DNA of 64,000 bases from an uncultured Aquimarina sp. (GTDB lineage Bacteria > Bacteroidota > Bacteroidia > Flavobacteriales > Flavobacteriaceae): contig CANMSO010000007.1 in NCBI GenBank assembly GCA_947500545.1, forward strand, positions 62,001 to 126,000. Direction: 5' to 3'. Below the pieces are notes generated by a model, which searched no databases, was not told the DNA's origin, and saw nothing but the letters and a program-made list of their open reading frames with translations. Positions 35,301 to 42,271 of the stretch are shown here, piece after piece; positions within the stretch are counted from its first letter, which is position 1; the number at the start of each line of letters is the position of its first letter. A program made the position numbers and the translations under genes.

Positions 35301-35399
35301 TTCAACTTTTTTCCAATCGCTCTGGTATTCATTTTGACCTTTCATATAACTTAGGTTTGATATACAGATAATAATAAGGATGATATGCTTTTTCATCAT
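29325..35399 (-). CDS. bacterial alpha-2-macroglobulin family protein with thioester
   Basis: 2024 residues. An N-terminal signal peptide is followed by a helical region (to about 450) and MG-type beta domains. A low-complexity stretch rich in Ala, Met and Glu (about 1190-1225) could be the bait region. The thioester motif CSEQ has its Cys at 1476 (YECSEQTFSRYYA), inside a helical thioester domain, and beta domains close the chain. Such proteins trap proteases in the periplasm or at the surface. The start ATG (35397-35399) is preferred over an upstream TTG because a -7 box TATGTTTG lies at 35421-35428. The usual enterobacterial partner pbpC is absent; the divergent neighbour is the peptidoglycan ligase mpl. 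Confidence 0.9.
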   Translation of the reverse strand: MMKKHIILIIICISNLSYMKGQNEYQSDWKKVEAFDQKGLPKSAIEVVTAIYNQAKKENNDNQIIKALLHKAKYTLTLEENAQLTIIKELQNEITQSEFPKKNILESVLANLYWQYFQQNRWKFYNRTQTSEKVDQEDFRTWDLETLFAEIHLHYQKSLQNGVLAQQTNLSRFDQILIKASGSKKYRPTLYDFLVHNALEFYKTSETNITKPSYAFSIDNSEYLAEHEKFASLKITPKDSLSLQGNALQLYQNLIKFHVRDTTPDALIEANIERLNFVYENAVFTNKQATLLETLSSEKEKFSTDKTSALYDYEIANQYQQQAASYIPKENEMHRWKLKEAIEICNATIKKFPDSRGANKCTTLKDHILDSELAIKTEKYIPIQKPGRLLITYKNLNKLHFKALKINPKQLKSLKGLYKVEDQIKFLNRLTINKTWEAEICDEHDYQIHTTEVLFPELEQGSYLILATLSNDLTEKTMFSYADVQISNLVLIENKTQEKSIFQVLDRNNGMPIANAKIHFKTSNERGHGKKIDKTITTDKNGQSDLIINTYYYDVTITVSYEKDSAYFEGYYLNQSYKSAQNDKETRYNTFLFTDRSIYRPGQTVYFKGIMMSSTGNEDYKVMPNQPAFATLKDVNGQEVKTLNFKTNDYGSFNGEFILPSSGLTGVYTIQTNNYQSTSISIEEYKRPKFETKFNPVTETYKIKDTIKLIGTATAYAGSNITDAKVVYRVHRKVQYPRWCYWYPRYNSESQEITHGETKTNDKGEYKINFAALPDASVSKENLPIFNYEITADVTDINGETRSTTTIVNVGYHAMTAVVTINDKIDKTLKNHSIAITTLNLNNESIAATGSVKVFKLKGPDKPMRLRPWKAPDYEGFKEGEFSKLFPHDAYEDEHDYRTWDKGKLVLDKTFSTSETKDNTKGSQNLTLETIKKWESGKYVIELNTKDKFGQEVKDIQYFTLYSQDDNTISDQQLFEITTNKTSYKIGDEVVVKLSSASEDITITIDIEKNHKIIETNLIKLSKNSKTIKIPVKKEDLGGFSVGYSFVNYNGYQSGSVLIPVPYEPTELSIETKTFRDKLAPGQQETWSFAIKGPKGDKVSAELLASMYDASLDQFKPHQWYFNPINRPTYYSQNKRQATQSFGVNIFNLRNNNQLRQYFANQGYDQFNWFGLYFGQQYFGGRNRRFEVMENAAAPMMQKSMAVDGMADDAESEEAPESIAFMKPMDTTINEEDKKETSLEGIKIRKNLQETAFFFPELTTDADGNVSFNFTAPEALTRWKLQLLAHTKELNATTTALETVTQKELMILPNPPRFLREGDKIILSSKISNLATKDLSGVIELQLFDALTNKTIDTDLQNNNARQSFEVKTKGNTSVFWELRIPDNVQTVQYKIVAKAGDFSDGEQNVLPVLSNRMLVTETLPMWIRSNQTKTFTLDKLKDNTSNTLKHHKLTLEMTSNPAWYAVQALPYLMEYPYECSEQTFSRYYANALASHIANSNPRIQEVFNQWKSTDALLSNLEKNQELKSLIIQETPWLRDAQSETEQKKRIALLFDLNKMNTELQSALNKLRQMQYGSGGFPWFKGGRENRFITQHIATGFGHLKKLGVTRFDNNTSSMLQNAIRFLDKEFVREYEDLKKYCTKNKIDINKNHLSYTQIHYLYMRSFFADINRPKNTNEAWKYYLGQSKKYWLNQGLYAQGMLALVLNRNEDNTNATKIIRSLDEKSITSEELGMYWKSNTASWYWYQAPIETQSLMIEVFSEVEKEPKRKEIVDNLKIWLLKNKQTNRWKTTKATSDAVYALLLQGSDWLSVTDMVEIVLGDQKIDPSKMEGVKVEVGTGYFKTSWNGSDVKPDMAAAKISKKGKGIAWGALYWQYFEDLDKITSAKTPLSLKKKLFLKKNTDTGEEITEITEKTNLQLGDLVRVRIELRSDRAMEFVHMKDMRASGLEPINVISQYKWQDGLGYYESTKDASTNFFFDYLPKGVYVFEYDLRVNNKGDFSNGITTIQSMYAPEFSSHSEGVRVSIK

Positions 35400-35420
35400 A
35401 AAAGTTTTAGGTGTGTTACA

Positions 35421-35428
35421 CAAACATA
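35421..35428 (-). promoter_or_regulatory. -7 box of macroglobulin gene
   Basis: Minus-strand TATGTTTG (TAnnTTTG), 21 bp before the ATG. A possible -33 TTG lies 14 nt further upstream, shorter than usual. Confidence 0.5.
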
Positions 35429-35600
35429 AACAAGAGGTGTACCAAATTTATTTTACTACTTCTTGAGATTTGTAAACGACATTATAAAGCTACGTATTTG
35501 AAATGAGCCGTAGCAATTTTGTTATTATAAATCGATACTAAGAAAATACTAAAGTGGTTTCTTTGAAATGATAAATGAGGGAAGTGGCCTTTTCATTTAG

Positions 35601-35632
35601 TTGTCAAGGTGGTTTATGAAGTAATAGATTTG
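35601..35632 (+). promoter_or_regulatory. promoter of mpl
   Basis: TTG (35601-35603), 21-nt spacer, TAGATTTG (35625-35632), about 100 bp before the mpl ATG. A weaker TATCTTTA at 35706-35713 may be a second start. The remainder of the 336-bp divergent region (35400-35735) shows no gene or clear repeat. Confidence 0.5.
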
Positions 35633-35735
35633 ACGTATTGAAAAACGAATACAGGTTTTGTTTTCCATTTTATCTTTTCATTCTTTCATTATTCATTGTA
35701 GATTGTATCTTTACGATTCGATTTAAAAGTTTACT

Positions 35736-37088
35736 ATGCGTGTACATTTTATAGCAATAGGAGGGAGCGCGATGCATAACCTTGCCATTGCGTTACATCA
35801 AAAAGGATATCAGGTAACAGGAAGTGATGATACTATTTTTGAGCCTTCAAAATCAAGATTAGATCGTTATGGGTTACTGCCAGAAGAATTTGGCTGGTTT
35901 TCCGATAAAATTACTTCAGATCTTGATGCAATTATTTTAGGTATGCACGCCAAAGAAGATAATGCAGAACTTCTTAAGGCCAAAGAACTGGGGATAAAGA
36001 TATATTCATACCCGGAGTTTTTATATGAACAATCCAAAAATAAGACTCGAGTTGTAATTGGTGGTTCTCATGGTAAAACAACAATAACCTCTATGATTTT
36101 GCATGTGCTTCACTATCACGAAAAAGAAGTGGATTATATGGTAGGAGCGCAACTAGACGGTTTTGATACAATGGTACACCTAACAGAGGAGAATGATTTT
36201 ATGGTGTTAGAAGGAGATGAATATTTATCTTCTCCAATTGATCGTAGGCCAAAATTTCATCTATATAAACCTAATATAGCTTTGGTAAGTGGTATAGCTT
36301 GGGATCATATTAATGTGTTTCCGACTTTTGATAATTATATAGAGCAATTTAGGATTTTTATGAACTCTATTGTTAACGGAGGAGCTTTAGTGTATAACGA
36401 AGAAGATGAGGAGGTAAAAAAATTAGCAGAAGCGGCAGAAAACCCAATGCGTAAGTTTCCTTATATAACTCCAGAGTATAGAGTAGAGGACGGAGAAACA
36501 TTATTAAATACTCCTGAAGGAGAAATGCCAATTGAGATATTTGGAGGACATAACTTAAGCAATCTAGCCGGGGCCAAGTGGATTTGCCAGCATATGGGAA
36601 TTGACGAGGACGATTTCTATGAAGCTATAGCTTCTTTTAAAGGAGCCTCTAAACGATTAGAAAAAATTGCCGAAAATAGCACAGCTGTAGCGTATAAGGA
36701 TTTTGCACATAGTCCATCTAAAGTAAGTGCAACAACAAAAGCTATGAAGGAGCAATATGGTAATAGAAATGTGATCGCTTGTCTTGAACTACATACATAT
36801 AGTAGTTTGAATGCAGAATTCTTGGAAGAATACAGAGGAGCACTTGATGCCGCAGATGAAGCTGTTGTATTTTATTCTCCACATGCAGTAAAAATTAAGC
36901 AATTAGAAGAAGTGTCTGCTTCCCAAATTGCAAATGCATTTAGTAGAGATGATTTAATTATCTATACCAACCCAGAGGAATTTAAAACATACCTAAAGCA
37001 AAAGAAGTTTTCTAACACGGCTTTGTTGCTAATGAGTAGTGGTAACTATGGTGGTTTGGACTTTGATGAGGTAAAAAGTTGGTTTTAA
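35736..37088 (+). CDS. mpl: UDP-N-acetylmuramate:tripeptide ligase (Mpl-type Mur ligase)
   Basis: 450 residues with the three-domain Mur ligase fold. The N-terminal Rossmann domain starts VHFIAIGGSAMHNLAIAL, the ATP loop GGSHGKTT is at 109-116, and the C-terminal domain contains KDFAHSPSKVSATTKAMKEQ. Mpl joins recycled murein tripeptide to UDP-MurNAc. MurC is the alternative, but a stand-alone gene outside the dcw cluster and the close match to flavobacterial Mpl favour Mpl. Cytoplasmic. Confidence 0.88.
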   Translation: MRVHFIAIGGSAMHNLAIALHQKGYQVTGSDDTIFEPSKSRLDRYGLLPEEFGWFSDKITSDLDAIILGMHAKEDNAELLKAKELGIKIYSYPEFLYEQSKNKTRVVIGGSHGKTTITSMILHVLHYHEKEVDYMVGAQLDGFDTMVHLTEENDFMVLEGDEYLSSPIDRRPKFHLYKPNIALVSGIAWDHINVFPTFDNYIEQFRIFMNSIVNGGALVYNEEDEEVKKLAEAAENPMRKFPYITPEYRVEDGETLLNTPEGEMPIEIFGGHNLSNLAGAKWICQHMGIDEDDFYEAIASFKGASKRLEKIAENSTAVAYKDFAHSPSKVSATTKAMKEQYGNRNVIACLELHTYSSLNAEFLEEYRGALDAADEAVVFYSPHAVKIKQLEEVSASQIANAFSRDDLIIYTNPEEFKTYLKQKKFSNTALLLMSSGNYGGLDFDEVKSWF

Positions 37089-37112
37089 TTACCTCAATAC
37101 TTAATAGAAATC

Positions 37113-37712
37113 TTAAAAATGCTTTTCAAATAATCTGTTTACAAAATCAGCAACGCTTCTTTGATTGTTTTTAATGAGCTCTTGTTTTGCATTATTAATA
37201 TCAGAAGGAATTTTATCTTGGCTTAATTTGAATTTTCCCTCCCAGTTTTGCACTTCGATCTCAAAACAATGAATATAAGGAACCAGACGATCCATTCTGG
37301 GGTCATTAAGATCCAAAATAAATTTTTGATCAGGATTTTCAAGAAATTCTGTCATAGTAACTATAGACTTTTTAATGGTATTTGGATCATTTATTTGTTT
37401 GACTACACCAGTTGCATGAGCAATGATATAATTCCAGGTGGGTAATTGTTTTGTGGTATATATCGAAGGAGAAATGTATGTTTGAGGCCCTTGAAATATT
37501 GCTGTAATGGGATAATTATCCTTTAATAATTTGGTGTGTGGGTTGTTCTTGTCTATATGGCCAACAAGTTTTTCTCCTTGAAATATTAATGGAGCATTAG
37601 TAATAAAGGGAGTTTGACCTTCTGCAGATACAAGTACAGAGAAAGGATATGCCTTGGCTACCTCTTTAATGTTTTCTATATTATAATCCTGATGATGTTT
37701 GGGTGGGTACAC
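37113..37712 (-). CDS. PaiB family FMN-binding protein
   Basis: 199 residues. Start MYPPKHHQDYN (GTG codon) and blocks PFSVLVSAEG, TNAPLIF, HIDKNNPHTKLL, FQGPQTYISPSIY and PTWNYIIAHATG are diagnostic of PaiB, a split-barrel flavin-binding fold called a negative transcriptional regulator of protease genes in Bacillus. An oxidoreductase-like role is equally possible. The GTG lies 3 bp after the stop of the DUF1569 gene, so the two are co-translated. Confidence 0.88.
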   Translation of the reverse strand: MYPPKHHQDYNIENIKEVAKAYPFSVLVSAEGQTPFITNAPLIFQGEKLVGHIDKNNPHTKLLKDNYPITAIFQGPQTYISPSIYTTKQLPTWNYIIAHATGVVKQINDPNTIKKSIVTMTEFLENPDQKFILDLNDPRMDRLVPYIHCFEIEVQNWEGKFKLSQDKIPSDINNAKQELIKNNQRSVADFVNRLFEKHF

Positions 37713-37715
37713 TTG

Positions 37716-38159
37716 CTATACGTTAAATTGTTGAAGATGATGATCTAGGTGTTTGTATTGCATTTTTCCCCATTGATCTTGCGTGAATTTTCCAAACATT
37801 GGATGAGGATTCCAAACTTTTTTATCTCTTTGATTTGAAAACTCAATGACAAGATTTAGGAGTTCTTCTTTTTCCTTATCAAATTCCTTTTGCTCGACTA
37901 CCTTTAGTTTGGAATGTGTTGGTAAATTCTTTTTCCATGGTTTATCATTATACATAGCTTTTTTGAAAAATAACTTTGCTAATAAATTAGGTTTTAGTTG
38001 GGGATGATCCTTATGCAATGCAATTTTTAATGGAAACTGACAATGATAAAACATCTGTGATACATCCATTTTCCCCCAAGTTGGATTACTGGTATTTGAT
38101 AGTTTTTTTATGCGGGTTTCTATTTCCTGAAGTGTAGACTCCTCAAACAAAGATTTCAT
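37716..38159 (-). CDS. DUF1569 (DinB-like) protein
   Basis: 147 residues. A DinB-like four-helix bundle with candidate metal-binding His residues in QMFYHCQF and HLDHHLQQF. DUF1569 has no assigned function; related bundles are thiol-dependent transferases. It precedes the PaiB gene by 3 bp. Confidence 0.85.
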   Translation of the reverse strand: MKSLFEESTLQEIETRIKKLSNTSNPTWGKMDVSQMFYHCQFPLKIALHKDHPQLKPNLLAKLFFKKAMYNDKPWKKNLPTHSKLKVVEQKEFDKEKEELLNLVIEFSNQRDKKVWNPHPMFGKFTQDQWGKMQYKHLDHHLQQFNV

Positions 38160-38226
38160 ATATGGAGATTTTTAAGGTAACAATACTTAAAAGTAATATA
38201 TTAATTTATCATGAGGGCATAAAAAT

Positions 38227-38258
38227 AATAAAGGCGAATCATTCGATTCGCCTTTATT
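38227..38258 (-). terminator. terminator of 38281-38724 gene
   Basis: 14-bp perfect stem around AAAGGCGAATC / GATTCGCCTTT with an ATTC loop; the minus strand then reads TATTTTTAT. Confidence 0.8.
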
Positions 38259-38280
38259 TAATAATATATATAATTTCTTT

Positions 38281-38724
38281 TTAACTTACTTCATCAAAGA
38301 AAAGACCTAAAAATCCATCTAGATCATCATTACTTGCAATGTCTTTTGGAGTTCCCAAATTAATCATTAATGGTTGGTCTTTAATAGTACCTCTCAAAAA
38401 ATATTGATAGGTTGTTCCCATCTTAAATTTATATCCTTTTAGTTGTGCGCCAAAAGAAGTAAAAGTAACTTCTGTTTTAGAGGTATTACTTTCTGCAAAT
38501 GCACTTATAGTAGCATCAAAAACTGCAGATAACATATCATCATTATAATAATCCCATTTTATAGAAGTTCCATCGCATGCTTGCAATTCATATTCAGATT
38601 GGGCTTGACATCCATTAGGTACTTGTATGTTATTTCCTACTAAGTTTAAAAAGGAAACTTTCTTGTCCTGACCGTAAAAACTAAGCGTTACAAGAAGTAA
38701 AACGATAGTAAAAATATTCTTCAT
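38281..38724 (-). CDS. secreted protein of unknown function
   Basis: 147 residues. A signal peptide ends after residue 19 (SFYGQD). The mature part has two Cys (NGCQ, QACDG) that may pair, and a beta-rich pattern. I recognise no family. It has its own promoter (38777-38807) and terminator, so it is a monocistronic periplasmic or surface protein. Confidence 0.75.
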   Translation of the reverse strand: MKNIFTIVLLLVTLSFYGQDKKVSFLNLVGNNIQVPNGCQAQSEYELQACDGTSIKWDYYNDDMLSAVFDATISAFAESNTSKTEVTFTSFGAQLKGYKFKMGTTYQYFLRGTIKDQPLMINLGTPKDIASNDDLDGFLGLFFDEVS

Positions 38725-38776
38725 AAATAGGTTAATTTGAAGTTGTTAAAATATTCATTTTCTGATTAAGGGTGCC

Positions 38777-38807
38777 CAAATATAGTAAAACTTTCATTTT
38801 CAAACAA
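38777..38807 (-). promoter_or_regulatory. promoter of 38281-38724 gene
   Basis: Minus-strand TTG (38805-38807), 20-nt spacer, TATATTTG (38777-38784). The leader is about 45 nt. The rest of the 229-bp region up to radC shows nothing further. Confidence 0.65.
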
Positions 38808-38953
38808 ATATATGTTATAAATATTGAGAAATATTTAATAAGGTACTTCTCTTTTTTTTAGATTAATTGCTTAATAATGCCTTGTTTTTGAGATAAATAG
38901 TTTATACTTATACGTTATAAAAATCATAGTTTTTTAATTGTTAAAATTACCAG

Positions 38954-39652
38954 ATGAAGGAATTAAACTCTTCGTTTTCTATCAAGGAATGGAGTGAGAA
39001 TGATCGCCCAAGGGAAAAATTGATCGTCAAAGGGAAGAACGCGTTAACCGACGCAGAACTTATAGCAATACTCATAGGCTCTGGTAATAGAAATGAAAGT
39101 GCAGTTGCATTGAGTAAACGAATATTGGCAAGTGTCGATCATAAAATCAACGCCTTGGGGAAATTATCGATTAAACAATTAATGGCTTTTAAAGGAATCG
39201 GAGAAGCCAAAGCAATTGCTATAATAGCCGGTTTAGAACTTGGTCGTAGAAGAAGAAGCGAAGATGCCGAGATTGTCCCAAAGATAACCTGTAGTAAGGA
39301 CGCTTTTAACCTTTTACAACCAGTTATAGGTGATATTGATCACGAAGAATTTTGGGTCTTGTTTTTGAACAATGCAAATAAGGTATTACAAAAGAAGCAG
39401 ATTAGTATGGGGGGAAAGACCGGAACCTTGGTTGATGCTCGTATTATTTTTAGATATGCATTAGAATATGGCGCTACGGGTATAGTTATTAGTCATAATC
39501 ATCCAAGTGGTTCACTTAGTCCAAGTAAATCAGATATAGATTTAACAAAAAAACTAAAACAGGCAGGGTTAAGTTTAGATATCAATGTACTTGACCACCT
39601 TATTATAACAGAAAAAAACTATTTTAGCTTTGCAGATGAATCAATATTATAA
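38954..39652 (+). CDS. radC: RadC family protein (JAMM domain)
   Basis: 232 residues. A helix-hairpin-helix segment at 78-90 (AFKGIGEAKAIAI) precedes a JAMM/MPN+ domain with the metal motif HNHPSGSLSPSKSD (His181, His183, Asp194). RadC was linked to repair, but the role is unproven; a metal-dependent nuclease or protease-like activity is possible. It heads a chain of six plus-strand genes. Confidence 0.95.
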   Translation: MKELNSSFSIKEWSENDRPREKLIVKGKNALTDAELIAILIGSGNRNESAVALSKRILASVDHKINALGKLSIKQLMAFKGIGEAKAIAIIAGLELGRRRRSEDAEIVPKITCSKDAFNLLQPVIGDIDHEEFWVLFLNNANKVLQKKQISMGGKTGTLVDARIIFRYALEYGATGIVISHNHPSGSLSPSKSDIDLTKKLKQAGLSLDINVLDHLIITEKNYFSFADESIL

Positions 39653-39664
39653 TTCAAAGTTTCG

Positions 39665-40969
39665 ATGCTATTAATCCATGTACAAAAAGTAACTCCAAGA
39701 GTCTCTTATACTTTTAAACAAATTTGTAAACGAATTTTGGGGATTGATGTAAGTTTGACCTCAAAAATAGAGACTTTTATAGCTCATGATGGACCTAAGC
39801 TTTCCTACGGGAAACAACCACTAGGTAAGGAACTTTATTTTCAGAGTGTAGATTTACTTTTTGAACATGGATTAAATGATATCGATATTCAGGTGTTTGA
39901 TTGGGAAGAAACAAAATGTTTTTTTGAAGTTAAAAACCCGGATTCAGCATTACCGTATGATATTTTTGCAGCTACTTTTTATCTCCTAACGCGTTATGAA
40001 GAATATTTGCCCCATGTAAAAGATAACCTGGGAAGATTTCCTGCTACTGAAAGTATAGGGTATACCAATAATTTTCTAGAAGACCCTGTAGTAGATATAT
40101 GGGCGTTTAAGTTTAAAAAAATTCTTCTTGAAAAATATATTGACTTACAGTTTGATGAAAAAAAGTTTAACATAATGCCAGTTGTTTCTGTTGCTCAAAC
40201 TTTTGCATACAAGAATAAAGGAGTTTTAAGATCAATAGGAGGAGGGATTAGAGATTTATGGAGGCTAAAATTAGATGAGTTTACTGATAGGATTAAAGTC
40301 TCATTAGGTTTAAAAAAAGACCCTTATGATACTTTTGATTTTATCATTGATTTGCAAAAAAATAAAAAACGTAAATCCAAGGTTTTATTTGGTTTAGGAG
40401 ATTACTCTAACTATGAAAAAAATGTTGGTTATAATCGACCAGAGCACCATACAATTATTAAGCATATAGCCGATTATATCGATATTGGCTTAAAAGTATC
40501 CTATGAAGCTGTTGGAAGTTTAAGTATACTAAAAAAAGAAAAACAAAGAATAGAAAATATTTTAAATAGAAGATTGGAATATTCAATTTGCTCTTTTTTT
40601 AAAATTAAACTACCAGAAGCTTATCGTAATTTTATAGAACTGGAGATTGGTGAAGATTACTCTATGGGGTATTCAGGATATTCGGGTTTTAGAGCCGGTA
40701 CCTGCACTCCTTTTATGTTTTATGATTTAGATTATGAAGTGCAAACACCATTAGTGATTTATTCATTTTGTTTTGTAAATCAGGGTATTCAAGAAGAATT
40801 TCAGAATGAAGAATCTGTAAAGAATGAAATCATCGGATATATCGAGAAAATAAAAAAGGTTAACGGAATTTTTATCCCTATTTTTAGTAATACCCTATTT
40901 AGTGACCTTTATGGACAACCGTTTTGGAAATCAATTTTTGAATTTATTTGGAATATTGAAGATGAATAA
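39665..40969 (+). CDS. polysaccharide-deacetylase-like family protein (DUF7033-type)
   Basis: 434 residues. The central and C-terminal parts (DPYDTFDFIIDLQK, MGYSGYSGFRAGTCTPFMFYDLDYEVQTPL) match the large Bacteroidota group annotated as polysaccharide deacetylase family. The expected NodB motifs are not obvious: the place where I recall a His-Pro-Ser-Tyr motif in homologues reads LKVSYEA here. Catalytic activity is therefore uncertain. No signal peptide. It starts 12 bp after radC and overlaps the next gene by 8 bp. Confidence 0.7.
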   Translation: MLLIHVQKVTPRVSYTFKQICKRILGIDVSLTSKIETFIAHDGPKLSYGKQPLGKELYFQSVDLLFEHGLNDIDIQVFDWEETKCFFEVKNPDSALPYDIFAATFYLLTRYEEYLPHVKDNLGRFPATESIGYTNNFLEDPVVDIWAFKFKKILLEKYIDLQFDEKKFNIMPVVSVAQTFAYKNKGVLRSIGGGIRDLWRLKLDEFTDRIKVSLGLKKDPYDTFDFIIDLQKNKKRKSKVLFGLGDYSNYEKNVGYNRPEHHTIIKHIADYIDIGLKVSYEAVGSLSILKKEKQRIENILNRRLEYSICSFFKIKLPEAYRNFIELEIGEDYSMGYSGYSGFRAGTCTPFMFYDLDYEVQTPLVIYSFCFVNQGIQEEFQNEESVKNEIIGYIEKIKKVNGIFIPIFSNTLFSDLYGQPFWKSIFEFIWNIEDE

Positions 40970-41648
40970 CACAATAAAGCATATTTTTTTTGACCTCGAT
41001 CATACTCTTTGGGATTTTGACAAGAATTCTTCATTAGCTTTTCAAATGATATTCGAGAAATATAGAGTTGGGTTTAGTCTTAATGATTTTCTAGAGATTT
41101 ATCAGCCAATTAATATGAAATATTGGAAACTTTATAGGGAAGAAAGAGTAAGTAAACAAGAGCTAAGAAGAGGTCGTTTAATGGACGCTTTCTCTGCCTT
41201 CAATAAAGAATTTTCTATAGATGCTATTGATAATATGTCTGATGATTATATAGCTTTTTTGCCGCATAATAACTATTTAATTAATGGAGCACAGGAATTA
41301 CTTGAGTATTTAAATCCAAAATATGATCTGCATATTATTACAAATGGATTTATGGAAGTCCAAAATAATAAATTGTCAAACTCTGGAATAAAACACTATT
41401 TTAAAACGGTAACTAATAGTGAAGAGGTCGGTGTAAAAAAACCAAATCCAATCATTTTTAAGCACGCAATAGAAATTTCTGGAGCAAAAACCAATGATAG
41501 TATTATGATTGGTGATAATTATGAAGCAGATATTTTAGGAGCAGAAGCACTAGGGTTAAAAACGATTTGTTTTAATTATCACAAGGAAGAATTACCAAGG
41601 CAAAATATTCAAGTTTCTGAATTAATGGCGATTAAAGACCATCTTTAA
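40962..41648 (+). CDS. YjjG family HAD nucleotidase
   Basis: 228 residues. HAD motif I FFDLDHTLWDF, motif II in IITNGF, and motif III/IV in KKPNPIIF ... MIGDNYEADILGA. This group dephosphorylates non-canonical pyrimidine nucleotides. The start ATG at 40962 overlaps the preceding stop by 8 bp and begins MNNTIKHIFFDLD, right length for the family. An in-frame ATG further upstream lies inside the previous gene and is rejected. Confidence 0.9.
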   Translation: MNNTIKHIFFDLDHTLWDFDKNSSLAFQMIFEKYRVGFSLNDFLEIYQPINMKYWKLYREERVSKQELRRGRLMDAFSAFNKEFSIDAIDNMSDDYIAFLPHNNYLINGAQELLEYLNPKYDLHIITNGFMEVQNNKLSNSGIKHYFKTVTNSEEVGVKKPNPIIFKHAIEISGAKTNDSIMIGDNYEADILGAEALGLKTICFNYHKEELPRQNIQVSELMAIKDHL

Positions 41649-41695
41649 TTATTAATATTTGTATTTTAGTATTTTATTAACATTTTGCCCCAAAG

Positions 41696-42271
41696 ATGAA
41701 AACAAAAAAGATATACTTAATATTGCTCACTTTAGCTTTAGTGTTGCAATCCGTTTCTTGCGTTAAAGATGTGGATTTCGACCAGGTTGAAGATGTTGTA
41801 CTTACTCCTGTGTTTGAAGCGGATTTTATTTTTTCAACATTTGATACAGCTCAGTTTGTTGATCCTGATATCGATCCAACAATAATAATTCCTGAGGTTG
41901 TGGTTGACGACACGCTCAATTATGACTTATTAGGCTCTGATTTTATTGTTGATAATTTAGAACAAGTAGAATTGACTTTTGAATTTAGTAATACGATTGA
42001 ACGGGAATTCGAATTTGATTTTGGTTTCTTAAATGGTGCCGGTCAACGTATAGGGCCATCGTTTTCTATTACGGTTAATGCAGGAATGGGCCCGGGAACA
42101 GACCCTGTGCCAACCAATGAAATCATTATTTTGGATAATGCAACTATCAATATTTTAGGGGCAGCTACAAAACTTGTTTCAGAAATAAGGGTACAAAATG
42201 TGAATAGTACTCTAGAAGGAGTTTTAGAACTAAGATCCAAAGGTACTTACTTTATCAATTACGATTTATGA
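41696..42271 (+). CDS. lipoprotein of unknown function
   Basis: 191 residues. Lipoprotein signal peptide ending at Cys22 (LQSVSC). The mature protein is acidic and beta-rich. It overlaps the following DUF5723 outer-membrane gene by 4 bp (ATGA), so the two are translationally coupled and probably act together in the envelope. Family not recognised. Confidence 0.75.
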   Translation: MKTKKIYLILLTLALVLQSVSCVKDVDFDQVEDVVLTPVFEADFIFSTFDTAQFVDPDIDPTIIIPEVVVDDTLNYDLLGSDFIVDNLEQVELTFEFSNTIEREFEFDFGFLNGAGQRIGPSFSITVNAGMGPGTDPVPTNEIIILDNATINILGAATKLVSEIRVQNVNSTLEGVLELRSKGTYFINYDL

